A DNA stretch of 31,633 bases from Prevotella sp. UBA2756 (GCA_002353205.1 DEJE01000047.1:1-31633); one strand, 5' to 3'; shown: positions 8,424 to 16,336, numbered from the stretch's first letter. Made by a program: numbers and translations. The notes: generated by a model from the letters alone, not told the origin.

Positions 8424-10103
8424 TTACTTGCTCACGTTGACAAGCTCAAGATCCTTGGCAGCGTAGGAGGCGAGGCTCGGGTCGAGCTGCAGAGCCTGCT
8501 GCAGGAACTGTCCGGCCACGCTGTTGTTGCCCTGGCGGGCAGCTGTGATGGCCTGCAGATAGCTTGTCAGGGCGTCCTTGTTCTTGATGCCCTTGAGGAT
8601 AACCTCAGCCGTGGCGTAGTTCTTGTTGAGGATCTCGGCCAGACCGGCGGTGTTGTTCGAAGCGTTGGCCAGGTTGCGTGCAGCCTCAGCATAGTTGCCC
8701 TTGGCGATGGCCAGCGCGCCGAGCACGTTGCTCAGGTTGTTGGCACCCACGGCCTTGGCAATGTAGTTCTCGGCTGTTGCCACGTCGCCGCTCTGCAGTG
8801 CGAGCAGTCCGAGGTTAGCGTTAGCCTCGGGAGCGTTGGAGAGCACGTTGAACGTCTTGTTGAGCATGTCGCGAGCCGTGGTGTTGTCGCCCTTGTTGAA
8901 GGCCAGCACGGCAAGGTTGTTCAGTGCGCGGTAGTCGGCGGGATACTGGCTGGCGGCAGCCTTGTAGATGGCTTCCTGCTGCTTGGCGTCGTTGGTGAGC
9001 GTGGCAGCATAGAGAAGCTCCTCGGCGGTGAGCTGAGTGGGATCGGCCTGGAACTGCTGCTGGATCTGTGCATCGGTGCGGCCCACCACATCGTAGTTGA
9101 TGATAAGGCGGCTGCGGCGCAGTTCGGGCAGGATGCCGTCGGCGAGCTCGCGGTAGCCGGCGCTCATGTTGCGGATCTGGCGCTCGCGCTCCTCGGGATC
9201 CTTATACATAGAGAGCACGCGCAGGATGACGTCCTTGTCCTGAATGTTGCTGGCCTGAACGAGCTTCTGGAAGCCGTCCCAGTCTTCAGCAGTGTAGCGG
9301 GTGTCGATGTCGCCTGCCATCTTGTTCTTGCTCAGCTGGTCGTTCACGTAGCCTGCAGCCGCATCCTGACGCTTGTTGGCCAGACGGTCGTTGAAGTCGT
9401 AGGAACCTTCGGGTGAAGCATAGCCGAGAACCTCGATGTTCTTCAGCGACAGCTTCTCGCTCTCGCGGTTAATCTTGCGCAGCATCTCCACAAACTCGGT
9501 GATGGAGTTGCTCTTCAGCTCGCTCTTGCGCAGGTTGGCCTGGTTGACGAGGAACTTGATCTGAGCCTCCTGCTTGTGGGCAACGATCTGCTTGAACGAG
9601 TCGGGAGCGATGCAGCCACCCGTTGAGGTGAGGGCACGCTTATAGAGCTCCGACGTGGCAATGACGCCGCTGGCCACCTTCACGGCAGGCACGCTGACGC
9701 TCTTGTTGCCCACGCGGGCGTCGAACGTCAGATAGAGGTCGCTCTGCTGCATCGAGGGCACGTAGTCGAAGTTGGTCTTCATGGTGTAGTTGCCGCCCAC
9801 CTTGTAGGAGATGGTCTGGTCATTGCCCTGGACTTTCTCGCCCTGGAAGGTGGCTCCCTGTCCGCGATACACCTCACCGTTGCTGGTGCGCAGCTCGGGA
9901 ATGACATTCACCACGGCCTTTTTCTTCATGTACTTCTCGGGGAACTTGCCGTTGATGGTGGCGGGCACCTTGCCGGCTTCTGTCTCCAGAGGATTAGGAA
10001 CAACATTGAAATTGTCGGCAGACAACGGACCCAACTTGCCCGAGCAAGATGTCATTGCTGCAAAGCCGACAGCTGAAACGAATAAAACAAAACTTTTGCG
10101 CAT
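8424..10103 (-). CDS. OmpA-like/TPR outer-membrane lipoprotein
   Basis: I start this gene at the ATG at 10103, giving 559 residues. A longer frame reaches 10169 but would begin inside the tRNA-Leu gene. The signal is MRKSFVLFVSAVGFAAMTSC, lipidated at Cys20. The middle has an OmpA-like peptidoglycan-binding signature (SLKNIEVLGYASPEGSYDFN, then DRLANKRQDAAAGYV). The C-terminal 200 residues are tetratricopeptide-like helices (YPADYRALNNLAVLAFNKGD, then APEANANLGLLALQSGDVAT). Such proteins anchor the outer membrane to the wall or organise envelope complexes; its exact role is unknown. The start lies 23 bp from the tRNA 3' end, so it is probably transcribed from the tRNA promoter. Confidence 0.88.
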   Translation of the reverse strand: MRKSFVLFVSAVGFAAMTSCSGKLGPLSADNFNVVPNPLETEAGKVPATINGKFPEKYMKKKAVVNVIPELRTSNGEVYRGQGATFQGEKVQGNDQTISYKVGGNYTMKTNFDYVPSMQQSDLYLTFDARVGNKSVSVPAVKVASGVIATSELYKRALTSTGGCIAPDSFKQIVAHKQEAQIKFLVNQANLRKSELKSNSITEFVEMLRKINRESEKLSLKNIEVLGYASPEGSYDFNDRLANKRQDAAAGYVNDQLSKNKMAGDIDTRYTAEDWDGFQKLVQASNIQDKDVILRVLSMYKDPEERERQIRNMSAGYRELADGILPELRRSRLIINYDVVGRTDAQIQQQFQADPTQLTAEELLYAATLTNDAKQQEAIYKAAASQYPADYRALNNLAVLAFNKGDNTTARDMLNKTFNVLSNAPEANANLGLLALQSGDVATAENYIAKAVGANNLSNVLGALAIAKGNYAEAARNLANASNNTAGLAEILNKNYATAEVILKGIKNKDALTSYLQAITAARQGNNSVAGQFLQQALQLDPSLASYAAKDLELVNVSK

Positions 10104-10126
10104 AATTATTGTTAAGATTAGAACAG

Positions 10127-10212
10127 TGCCGCGAGCGGGACTCGAACCCGCACGACCATTCCTGGTCAAGGGATTTTAAGTCCCTCGTGTCTACCAATTC
10201 CACCATTGCGGC
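10127..10212 (-). tRNA. tRNA-Leu (anticodon UAA)
   Basis: The minus strand folds as a class II tRNA of 86 bases with a long variable arm (TTGACCAGGAATGGTCG region). The anticodon loop is CTTAAAA within stem GGGA/TCCC, giving anticodon UAA (leucine UUA codons). The T arm GCGGG-TTCGAGT-CCCGC is perfect. The discriminator is A, as expected for leucine, and CCA is not encoded. The acceptor stem GCCGCAA pairs with TCGCGGC but position 6-67 is an A-C mismatch, which is unusual. A consensus promoter lies just upstream. Confidence 0.97.
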
Positions 10213-10244
10213 CTTAACAGCTGCCCTGCTTTGTCAAAATCATT

Positions 10245-10277
10245 GCAAAGATACGGCTATTTATCTGAACAGCCAAA
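10245..10277 (-). promoter_or_regulatory. Bacteroidales-type promoter for tRNA-Leu and the downstream operon
   Basis: On the minus strand, TTTG (10274-10277) is followed by exactly 20 bases and then TATCTTTGC (10245-10253), matching the Bacteroidales housekeeping consensus (-33 TTTG, -7 TAnnTTTG). The transcript would start a few bases later, about 25 bases before the mature tRNA. The next minus-strand gene starts only 23 bp past the tRNA, so this promoter probably also serves the OmpA/TPR lipoprotein and perhaps the genes behind it. Confidence 0.75.
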
Positions 10278-10391
10278 CATTTTGCACATTTTAAGAATAA
10301 CGTGCAGTCTGTTTGAATAAAAAGGGCAATCATCAAGCAGTTGGCACATCATAAGCCCGCCATTCGTATCAGCCCACCGTTCAGCAGATTG

Positions 10392-10479
10392 TCGTGGGCC
10401 ATTCATTACACCCTCGTGACCGCATCACGACAGCCTCGTGACCGCATCACAACACCCTCGTGGATTGCTCAGGAGGCCC
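10392..10479. repeat. 22-bp tandem repeat of a CGTGA-N5-TCACG palindromic site, about four units
   Basis: The pentamer TCGTG recurs at 10392, 10414, 10436 and 10458, a spacing of exactly 22 bp. Units two and three are nearly identical (TCGTGACCGCATCACGACAG and TCGTGACCGCATCACAACAC). The first and fourth are diverged but keep CGTGG, a TCA near the middle and a C-rich end. Unit two contains the inverted repeat CGTGA-CCGCA-TCACG. The sequence differs from the AAATGnnnCATTT sites elsewhere in the window, yet the spacing is the same. Confidence 0.7.
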
Positions 10480-10523
10480 TTATGAGAATCCCTTTAGAAA
10501 CTCTCTATAAGATTATTCAAAAA

Positions 10524-10580
10524 GAAACCCATTCGGATTCTCTTCTGACTGAACGAAAAGAGAACCTGAATGGGTTTTTG
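10524..10580 (-). terminator. Strong intrinsic terminator, probably bidirectional
   Basis: The arms at about 10525-10544 and 10558-10577 form a stem of roughly 20 bp with one mismatch and one G-U pair, and a 13-base loop. On the minus strand the stem is followed by a T-rich run (CTTTTT) about 55 bp past the stop of the 512-residue protein gene, where a terminator is expected. On the plus strand it ends in TTTTTG, so it could also stop rightward transcription. Confidence 0.85.
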
Positions 10581-10633
10581 CTTTCACGACAATATCTCGA
10601 CCAAGGCCATGAACTCTATGAGTAATAGTCTGT

Positions 10634-12172
10634 TCATCGGATGGCGTTGGTGATATATTCAACTAGCTCTCCACGCGACTTGAAAGTGCTTTTACCGTTC
10701 AGATAGTTGCTGATTTTCTTGGAGGAATAATGCACTACGTAGTGATCGAAATTCTTGTCACTATCGAATACAACATTGTATTTACAATACTCACCACCTG
10801 TCTTTGTCCTGATCTCACCATCGTCTTCGTAAGTATAGCCAGAAGTGAAAATGAAGCCAAGCGATACCAGTTCTCCGGAAGGCTCCGTGGAATGATCCCA
10901 GTCAATCTCATGACTCATCCTTTCGTGCGCTTCGGCGTGCTCAGCAGCAATGGATGAATGCTTTCTTGAATACTCCTTATAATCGGCGTCAACCTTAGCG
11001 TTGAATTCGGTGTATTTCTTATCCAGCCTGGTGTAACACTCATTGAAGAAATTCTTGAAACCAAAGTTGCTGTTGTCTTTTCTTTTCTTGGCAATATCCA
11101 GACCCGTACTGAGAATTTCCCGGTCGGCATCTACGAACTTGTTGAACCATTCATAATTCATTGTCAGGATCGACCACAGGTTAACTCCATAGTAGCTTTC
11201 GCGGATTTTCAGGTTGAGTGCCGGTATCATCTTGTAGGCATCGAGGACTTCGTGAGCTTTCGGCAACAGGTTCTTCGGATCGTGCTTGACCTCATCATAA
11301 ATGGCAACGAATTCACCGACGGCTGCATCTGGAGAGAAAGACGTATAGTTGGAAATGCTGAGCGATTTGGATTTCTGGTAAGCAGCCTCCAGCTTCTGGG
11401 CACTATCATCGTATAAACTGACGATTCGCTGTTTCAGGATTCCCTTCAATTGAGAATCGGAAGTGTCCATATTCTGTGCACAAACACGTACGGAAGCACC
11501 TACACCGTTCTCTTTTTTTACTTCACTAGACGAAATATCCAGACCGTCTTTTGATTTCTTTTTGAGGTTCTTGCTGACTTTCTTCACATTAAAATCAGAT
11601 GTGGGCAATCCATGCTCGAACGTGCCTTGGAAACTGATATACTGCCCCAAGCCTTGAATGATAAAGCCGGTGCCCGATCCTTCCAAGAGTCCGTTGCTGA
11701 CATTTCCCGTCCAGAGAACGTCGTCATATCGCTTCAGCCTATTGATGGAACCTGAAAGCACGCTGACGAAAGAAATGCTCGTCTTTCTATATACCTTTTC
11801 CAGCTCAGTCAAGAATACCGAACCCTTGCTCTTCAAATTCTGATAATTGTCACCTTCCATGATTTTATAGGCATACCAAGGATAGTGTTTTTCATCTGTG
11901 AAATCCAGATAATTGAGAATGACGGAGACATCACCGAAACGGTGAACGTTCATACTCGCTCCGTTCAGAACCATGTATCCCTTATTCTCAACAAATGAAG
12001 CCATTTCCGAGGCATCTATATCTTTTTTCTTGGAATTGCTGATATGATAGACACCATTGGAATTCAAGCCGTTCTTGATTGCCTCATCAAACACTTTTTC
12101 CAGTTTTCCCTGAGCATAACATCCCAGAAGGGGCAAAAAAAGCAGTGAAAATAATAATAGTTTTCTCATCAC
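10634..12172 (-). CDS. Secreted protein of unknown function (512 residues)
   Basis: I do not recognise this protein. It starts with a signal peptide (MMRKLLLFSLLFLPLLGCYAQ). The Cys at 18 could make it a lipoprotein, but cleavage after the Ala of CYAQ is equally likely. The mature part alternates beta-like stretches (GYMVLNGASMNVHRFGDVSV, SGTGFIIQGLGQYISFQGTF) with lysine-rich and helical regions (about residues 200-420), including KKVSKNLKKKSKDGLD. The C-terminal 60 residues are mixed beta/alpha and end SRGELVEYITNAIR. It follows the 206-residue gene by 12 bp and is more AT-rich than its neighbours, so the two form an operon that may have been acquired. A start at Met2 is equally possible. 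Confidence 0.8.
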   Translation of the reverse strand: MMRKLLLFSLLFLPLLGCYAQGKLEKVFDEAIKNGLNSNGVYHISNSKKKDIDASEMASFVENKGYMVLNGASMNVHRFGDVSVILNYLDFTDEKHYPWYAYKIMEGDNYQNLKSKGSVFLTELEKVYRKTSISFVSVLSGSINRLKRYDDVLWTGNVSNGLLEGSGTGFIIQGLGQYISFQGTFEHGLPTSDFNVKKVSKNLKKKSKDGLDISSSEVKKENGVGASVRVCAQNMDTSDSQLKGILKQRIVSLYDDSAQKLEAAYQKSKSLSISNYTSFSPDAAVGEFVAIYDEVKHDPKNLLPKAHEVLDAYKMIPALNLKIRESYYGVNLWSILTMNYEWFNKFVDADREILSTGLDIAKKRKDNSNFGFKNFFNECYTRLDKKYTEFNAKVDADYKEYSRKHSSIAAEHAEAHERMSHEIDWDHSTEPSGELVSLGFIFTSGYTYEDDGEIRTKTGGEYCKYNVVFDSDKNFDHYVVHYSSKKISNYLNGKSTFKSRGELVEYITNAIR

Positions 12173-12184
12173 ACGCGAATGATT

Positions 12185-12805
12185 TTAAATGGAGAAGACA
12201 ATACCAGCATCAAGGTAATATCTCACTGCTTTCATCGAATAAGTATTATCGTTGAAACTCTTTTTACCCGTAAAATCGTAATTAAAGTTTCCACCTACCC
12301 AGAGACCGATTGAATTGGTGATATATCCCTTTACACGTAGCTTTGCTCCTACGAATGGCATAGTGTTATGGACAATGCCTCCCTTGGTATAATCGACGCC
12401 GACACCTATATATAATGGGAACTGTACACGCTTTCCCTTGTTGAATACCTGTCCACCATAGACGGCTCCCGAAACATTCCAGATGTCATCTGCCTGATGA
12501 GCTATGGCTTTGAGATCAGCTGAAGGGTCTTCTTCTATCTTTACTTTGTCCAGTTTTCCCCTTCCGTAAGACAGTTCCACCAAATAACCAAAGCCCATCA
12601 TGATGCCTTCTTTTGAAAGAGTAGCGTTCCAGCACGATTTGTAATTAAACTTGAGATCGACGTCATCATCGCTTTCTCCGAAACTGATAATGGAGCCTCC
12701 TAAAGGAGAAAAGCCCAAATAAATGTTGTTACACATATCCTGTGCATGAACACCGATACTTACACTCATCAATGCGATGACAATAGCAAATAATCTATTT
12801 TTCAT
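12185..12805 (-). CDS. Putative outer-membrane beta-barrel protein (206 residues)
   Basis: No named family is recognised. The signal peptide is MKNRLFAIVIALMSVSIGVHA, followed by Gln-Asp. The mature 185 residues are rich in alternating hydrophobic/glycine strands (NIYLGFSPLGGSIISFG, MMGFGYLVELSYGRG, FPLYIGVGVDYTKGG, SIGLWVGGNFNYDF), and the protein ends YYLDAGIVFSI. A C-terminal aromatic/hydrophobic strand of this kind is typical of small 8-10 stranded outer-membrane barrels. It is first in a two-gene unit with the 512-residue secreted protein. A well-formed promoter lies about 140 bp upstream. Partnership of the two products at the cell surface is inferred from the operon alone. Confidence 0.8.
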   Translation of the reverse strand: MKNRLFAIVIALMSVSIGVHAQDMCNNIYLGFSPLGGSIISFGESDDDVDLKFNYKSCWNATLSKEGIMMGFGYLVELSYGRGKLDKVKIEEDPSADLKAIAHQADDIWNVSGAVYGGQVFNKGKRVQFPLYIGVGVDYTKGGIVHNTMPFVGAKLRVKGYITNSIGLWVGGNFNYDFTGKKSFNDNTYSMKAVRYYLDAGIVFSI

Positions 12806-12945
12806 AAATGAATAGTTTTAGGTTGCCTACTCTTTTCTCAGCGATTTTCGGCTTATTCGCAATTATTGAATATTACTTTTGATAACCGTAGATGATAGAT
12901 TGAATGTATGGTTATATAAAAAACCACACAACATGATTATTGACT

Positions 12946-12978
12946 GCAAAAATACTACAAAATAATATACTACACAAA
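12946..12978 (-). promoter_or_regulatory. Bacteroidales-type promoter for the two-gene secreted-protein operon
   Basis: On the minus strand, TTTG (12975-12978), 20 bases, then TATTTTTGC (12946-12954). This is the same spacing as at the tRNA-Leu promoter. It leaves a 5' untranslated leader of roughly 130 bases before the ATG at 12805. The surrounding 12806-13046 spacer is very AT-rich and contains no other recognisable feature. Confidence 0.65.
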
Positions 12979-13046
12979 TAAATGAATAATATTATCACCA
13001 AAAGATACAATATTATTCAAATCCGGATGGTTTTCAGCTTTCATCG

Positions 13047-13646
13047 TCAATTATTGACAGACAGGACTCCCGTTGGTCCGGTGGTGGTAGCTCTGTAGCG
13101 GATGAGCTTCTTTCCTTCGATGCCGCTGCTCACGATGCCGTCGTTGTTCATGTCGTAGATGCGTCCGCACTGCTTGCACGAGGCCTGCCCCATGGTGTTC
13201 ATTTCGAGCTGATAGCGCGGCAAGCCGTTTTCCTCGTAGCAGTTGGGGCACTGCCCATCGTAGGCATAGAAGGTGGGCGGTGTGTTGAGCGAGCCGTAAC
13301 CCACGATGATTCCGCTGCCGTTGTAGGTGCCCAGCACGATGGTACGCTGCAGTTCGTAGGCCGTGAGCTCCGACGGTTCGCTCATTCCCTGGTTGTTGGT
13401 GAAGTCGAGACGGGCGCCGTTGCGCACGCTGATGCGGCAGAAGATTCCCGGCGACATGGCATTCATGGCTGTGGTGAGCGCTGCATTGAGGTGCTGCTGG
13501 TTGTCGAAGATGAAGTAGGCACGGTGGTTGCTGAACTCATATTCCGACTCGCCGCACGAAACGAAGAGCGTCAGGGCCGCCAGCAGGGTGCCGACGGCCG
13601 TGCGTGAATGCTTGAACAGTCGCATAACAATGGATTGAGGGTTCAT
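13047..13646 (-). CDS. Lipoprotein with Rieske-like fold carrying two CxxC pairs
   Basis: This 199-residue lipoprotein has the signal ending LFVSC (lipidated Cys31; the start could be Met8 at 13625). The C-terminal half reads FYAYDGQCPNC, a spacer, then ASCKQCGRIYDMNNDG and LIRYRATTTG. That order (A-Y-D, first metal pair, second pair, C-G-x-x-Y/F, then L-x-x-Y) matches Bacteroidales Rieske-like lipoproteins. True Rieske proteins have C-x-H and C-x2-H ligands; here the pairs are C133/C136 and C157/C160. Four cysteines would bind zinc or a rubredoxin-like iron rather than a Rieske cluster (inference). It is 12 bp behind argH in the same direction, with no obvious functional link. Confidence 0.8.
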   Translation of the reverse strand: MNPQSIVMRLFKHSRTAVGTLLAALTLFVSCGESEYEFSNHRAYFIFDNQQHLNAALTTAMNAMSPGIFCRISVRNGARLDFTNNQGMSEPSELTAYELQRTIVLGTYNGSGIIVGYGSLNTPPTFYAYDGQCPNCYEENGLPRYQLEMNTMGQASCKQCGRIYDMNNDGIVSSGIEGKKLIRYRATTTGPTGVLSVNN

Positions 13647-13658
13647 AGACAGGGTGTT

Positions 13659-14999
13659 TCAGGGTTGCAACAGACGGCGTTCGGCCTCCTCCACGCGCTT
13701 GAACGAGAAGCCTTGCAGCGTTTCGTCCATGAGCTGCACAATCTGCTCGTTGCACAGGTTGCCGATGCTTCCCTCGTGGGTGTGGTGGATGTCGTGGCTG
13801 GCGCGGAACGTCCCGTTCTCTATCTCCAGCCCCACCTGCTTGTAGGCATCGCGGAAGGGCATGCCCTCGGCGGCCAGGCGGTTCACCTCTTCGACCGAGA
13901 ACATGGGGTCGTACATGGCATTGTCGAGAATGTGCTCGTTCACCTCTATCTTGTTAATGATATAGGCCGCCATCTGCAGGCAGTCTTTCAGCTCGCCGAA
14001 GGCAGGGAGGAAGACTTCCTTGATGATCTGCAGGTCGCGGAAATAGCCCACGGGCAGGTTGTTCATGATGAGCATCACCTGCTGGGGCAGACTCTGAATC
14101 TTGTTGCACTTGGCGCGTATGAGCTCGAAGACATCGGGATTCTTCTTGTGGGGCATGATGCTGCTGCCCGTGGTGCACTCCTTGGGCAGTTTGACGAACG
14201 AGAAGTTCTGCGAGTTGAACAGGCAGGCGTCGAAGGCCAGCTTGGCCAGCGTTCCGGCCACGGTAGCCAGTGCGAAGGCCACGTTGCGCTCCATCTTGCC
14301 GCGCCCCATCTGCGCATAGACCACGTTGTAGTCCATCGAGTCGAAGCCCAGCAGGTCGGTTGTCAGCTGCCGGTTGAGCGGGAAGCTGGAGCCATAGCCT
14401 GCTGCCGATCCGAGCGGGTTGCGGTTGGTCATGCGCCAGGCGGCCTGAAGGAAGAGCATATCGTCGGTCAGACTCTCGGCGTAAGCGCCGAACCACAGTC
14501 CGAAACTGGACGGCATGGCCACCTGCAGGTGTGTGTAACCGGGCATAAGCACGTCCTTGTAGCGGTTGCTCTTGGCGATGAGCTCGTCGAAGAGCACCTT
14601 CACGGCGTCGACTACCTGTCGCAGTTCGTGGCGTGTGAAGAGCTTCAGGTCGACCAGCACCTGGTCGTTGCGTGAACGTCCGGAGTGTATCTTCTTGCCC
14701 ATGTCACCTAGTCGGCGCGTGAGCATGAGCTCCACCTGTGAGTGAACGTCTTCCACGCCGTCTTCGATGACGAACTCTCCGCGCTCGCACTGGGCGTGGA
14801 TGTTGCGCAGCTCGGCCAGCAACGGCGGCAGTTCGTCTTTCTCCAACAGTCCGATGCTCTCGAGCATGGTGATGTGGGCCATGCTTCCCAGCACGTCGAA
14901 CGGTGCCAGGAAGAGGTCCATCTCGCGGTCGCGCCCCACGGTGAAGCGCTCTATCTCGGCGTTCACCTCAAAGTTCTTTTCCCAAAGCTTGTTTGCCAT
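13659..14999 (-). CDS. argH: Argininosuccinate lyase
   Basis: Cytoplasmic enzyme of 446 residues that splits argininosuccinate into arginine and fumarate, the last step of arginine synthesis. The fumarase/aspartase superfamily signature GSSIMPHKKNPDVFEL is at about residues 277-292. Other family regions are HSGRSRNDQVLVDLKLFTRH (substrate loop), MPGYTHLQVAMPSSFG and PLGSAAGYGSSFPLNR. The length is near the family norm and the MANKLWEKNF start is typical. No other arginine gene is in the window; it follows the SRPBCC gene with an 88-bp gap. Confidence 0.97.
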   Translation of the reverse strand: MANKLWEKNFEVNAEIERFTVGRDREMDLFLAPFDVLGSMAHITMLESIGLLEKDELPPLLAELRNIHAQCERGEFVIEDGVEDVHSQVELMLTRRLGDMGKKIHSGRSRNDQVLVDLKLFTRHELRQVVDAVKVLFDELIAKSNRYKDVLMPGYTHLQVAMPSSFGLWFGAYAESLTDDMLFLQAAWRMTNRNPLGSAAGYGSSFPLNRQLTTDLLGFDSMDYNVVYAQMGRGKMERNVAFALATVAGTLAKLAFDACLFNSQNFSFVKLPKECTTGSSIMPHKKNPDVFELIRAKCNKIQSLPQQVMLIMNNLPVGYFRDLQIIKEVFLPAFGELKDCLQMAAYIINKIEVNEHILDNAMYDPMFSVEEVNRLAAEGMPFRDAYKQVGLEIENGTFRASHDIHHTHEGSIGNLCNEQIVQLMDETLQGFSFKRVEEAERRLLQP

Positions 15000-15087
15000 T
15001 TCAAAAAACGATTTCGTTTCTTACTCTTTTCCTGTCTTTTCGCGGTTCCCTCCCCTACCCTTCTCGGCTCGTCATAGCCCTGCCGGG

Positions 15088-15516
15088 TCACACGTTATTG
15101 CCGTCGGTGTAGGGAATCATGGCCAAGGCATCGGCCATCTTGTCGAGAGCTTCCTGCAGCGGACCGCTCACCATCGGCTTGATGAAGGGGTTGATGTCGG
15201 CCTGAATGGTGCACTTCAGCTTGCTCGTGGTGTCGGTGACGGGGAGCATCTGAATCCATAGTGTGAAGGGAATGATGGACTGTGAAGCCTCATACTTCAC
15301 GCATTTGGGCTCTTCGCGCTCCACAACATTGAGCGTGATGCTGCCCACGGGGTCCATAGAGATGCTCACCGAGTCGCGGTCGAACGACAGATCCTTGAAT
15401 CGATCCTCGGGCAAACGGTCTTTCACGCGGTCGAGATTCGACAGGTCGCTCAGCATCTCGAACACTTTTTCTTGCGGATGGGCCACCTGCTTCACGCTGC
15501 TTTCAAATTGAGTCAT
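15088..15516 (-). CDS. SRPBCC (START/Bet v1-like) family protein
   Basis: This 142-residue cytoplasmic protein begins MTQFESSVKQVAHPQEKVFEML, followed by LSNLDRVKDRLPEDR. It goes on with beta strands such as VSISMDPVGSITLNVVER and SKLKCTIQADINPF, and ends with a long helix (PLQEALDKMADALAMIPY). This is the helix-grip fold of the SRPBCC superfamily, which binds hydrophobic ligands; Bacteroidales members of this size are uncharacterised. It lies between pyrE and argH, and a 9-bp repeat array occupies the gap on the pyrE side, ending 31 bp before its ATG. Confidence 0.85.
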   Translation of the reverse strand: MTQFESSVKQVAHPQEKVFEMLSDLSNLDRVKDRLPEDRFKDLSFDRDSVSISMDPVGSITLNVVEREEPKCVKYEASQSIIPFTLWIQMLPVTDTTSKLKCTIQADINPFIKPMVSGPLQEALDKMADALAMIPYTDGNNV

Positions 15517-15547
15517 GGTAGTTTTTTTTTTTATGATTGATATTTTT

Positions 15548-15664
15548 TCTAGATTCTCTAGATATTCTAGATTTTCTAGACTTTCTAGATTTTCTAGACT
15601 TTCTAGATTTTCTAGGTTTTCTAGATATTCTAGATATTCTAGACTTTCTAGATTCTCCAGATTC
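15548..15664. repeat. 9-bp tandem array 1 (TCTAGATTT), 13 units
   Basis: Thirteen contiguous 9-mers of consensus TCTAGATTT. Variation is confined mostly to the last three bases (TTT, TTC, CTT, TAT); one unit has TCTAGG and the last TCCAGA. The array starts right after a run of T and ends two bases from the TAG stop codon of pyrE. The nine-base period keeps frames open, so it appears as Ser-Arg-Lys-type repeats in spurious ORFs. Each TCTAGA is a palindrome, so neighbouring units can pair as 6-bp stems with 3-base loops in RNA. Confidence 0.95.
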
Positions 15665-15666
15665 TT

Positions 15667-16299
15667 CTATTTCCCCCACTCGCTGGGATTCTTGCGCCAC
15701 TCCTTGAGCATGGCCTCGTCTTCGGGCTTGATGTAGCCGGTGGCGACGGCCTCGGCAACAACGTGCTCGTAGTCGGAGATGGTCACCAGTTTCACACCGG
15801 CCTCGCGGAAAGCTTCTTCGGCCACGGGGAAACCGTAGGTGTAGCTGGCCACCATGCCCACCACTTCGTAGCCGGCACGGCGCAAAGCATCGACAGCCTT
15901 GAGCGACGAACCGCCTGTTGAGATGAGATCTTCCACCACAACGACCTTCGCTCCGGCCTTCAGCTCACCTTCTATCTGGTTGCCCATGCCGTGATCTTTC
16001 GGTTTCGGACGCACATACACATAGGGCAAGTTCAGCTCGTCGGCCACCAAGGCACCCTGAGCGATGGCTCCCGTGGCCACGCCGGCCACGGCCTCAGCCT
16101 CTGGAAACTGCTCGAGCACAGCGTGCGTGAACGCAACCTTCACCATGGTGCGCAGTTCGGGAAACGACAGCACCTTACGATTGTCGGTATAGATGGGCGA
16201 TTTCCATCCGCTGGCCCATGTGAAGGGGTCGTTGGGCTGCAGCTTCACGGCCTTCACCTCCAGCAACTTTCTTGCAAAAGCTTTCTTCAATGTATCCAT
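15667..16299 (-). CDS. pyrE: Orotate phosphoribosyltransferase
   Basis: Enzyme of 210 residues that joins orotate to PRPP to make OMP in pyrimidine synthesis. The PRPP-binding motif VVVVEDLISTGGSSLKAVDAL lies at about residues 116-136. GVATGAIAQGALVADELNLP and the flexible-loop region YVRPKPKDHGMGNQIEG (with the catalytic Lys) precede it. The N-terminal NDPFTWASGWKSPIYTDNR is the usual orotate-binding start region. The promoter is probably TACCTTTGC at 16328-16336 (-), close to the divergent phosphatase promoter. Confidence 0.97.
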   Translation of the reverse strand: MDTLKKAFARKLLEVKAVKLQPNDPFTWASGWKSPIYTDNRKVLSFPELRTMVKVAFTHAVLEQFPEAEAVAGVATGAIAQGALVADELNLPYVYVRPKPKDHGMGNQIEGELKAGAKVVVVEDLISTGGSSLKAVDALRRAGYEVVGMVASYTYGFPVAEEAFREAGVKLVTISDYEHVVAEAVATGYIKPEDEAMLKEWRKNPSEWGK

Positions 16300-16327
16300 A
16301 ATGTCTGATATTTTAATGTTTTACGGA

Positions 16328-16336
16328 GCAAAGGTA
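16328..16336 (-). promoter_or_regulatory. Probable -7 element for pyrE
   Basis: TACCTTTGC on the minus strand matches TAnnTTTGC and lies 29 bp before the pyrE ATG. No clear TTTG is found 20 bases upstream, so only the -7 part is supported. Confidence 0.5.

Larger units (their letters stand above)
10213..10633. other. Gene-free spacer between the 512-residue protein gene and tRNA-Leu
   Basis: This 421-bp spacer holds the tRNA-Leu promoter (10245-10277), a four-unit 22-bp repeat (10392-10479) and a strong intrinsic terminator (10524-10580). A 94-codon open frame at 10341-10625 (+) runs through both the repeat and the terminator and has no recognisable domain, so I do not call it a gene. Confidence 0.7.

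Noticed and set aside
10127..10212. tRNA-Leu as an integration site for the adjacent AT-rich genes
   Set aside because: The AT-rich pair lies on the 5' side of the tRNA, no integrase is present and no duplicate of the tRNA 3' end was seen.
10341..10625. 94-codon open frame upstream of tRNA-Leu
   Set aside because: It runs through the 22-bp repeat and a strong terminator hairpin and shows no domain.
15548..15664. CRISPR array
   Set aside because: Units are contiguous 9-mers without unique spacers, and no cas genes are present. The 22-bp site arrays likewise lack spacer-like unique sequence of usual length.
15503..15736. Ser-Arg-Lys and Phe-Ser-Arg repeat proteins over array 1 (similar Leu-Asp-Phe repeats over arrays 3 and 4)
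   Set aside because: They arise because a 9-bp repeat keeps frames open; the frames overlap real genes on the other strand and have no plausible start.
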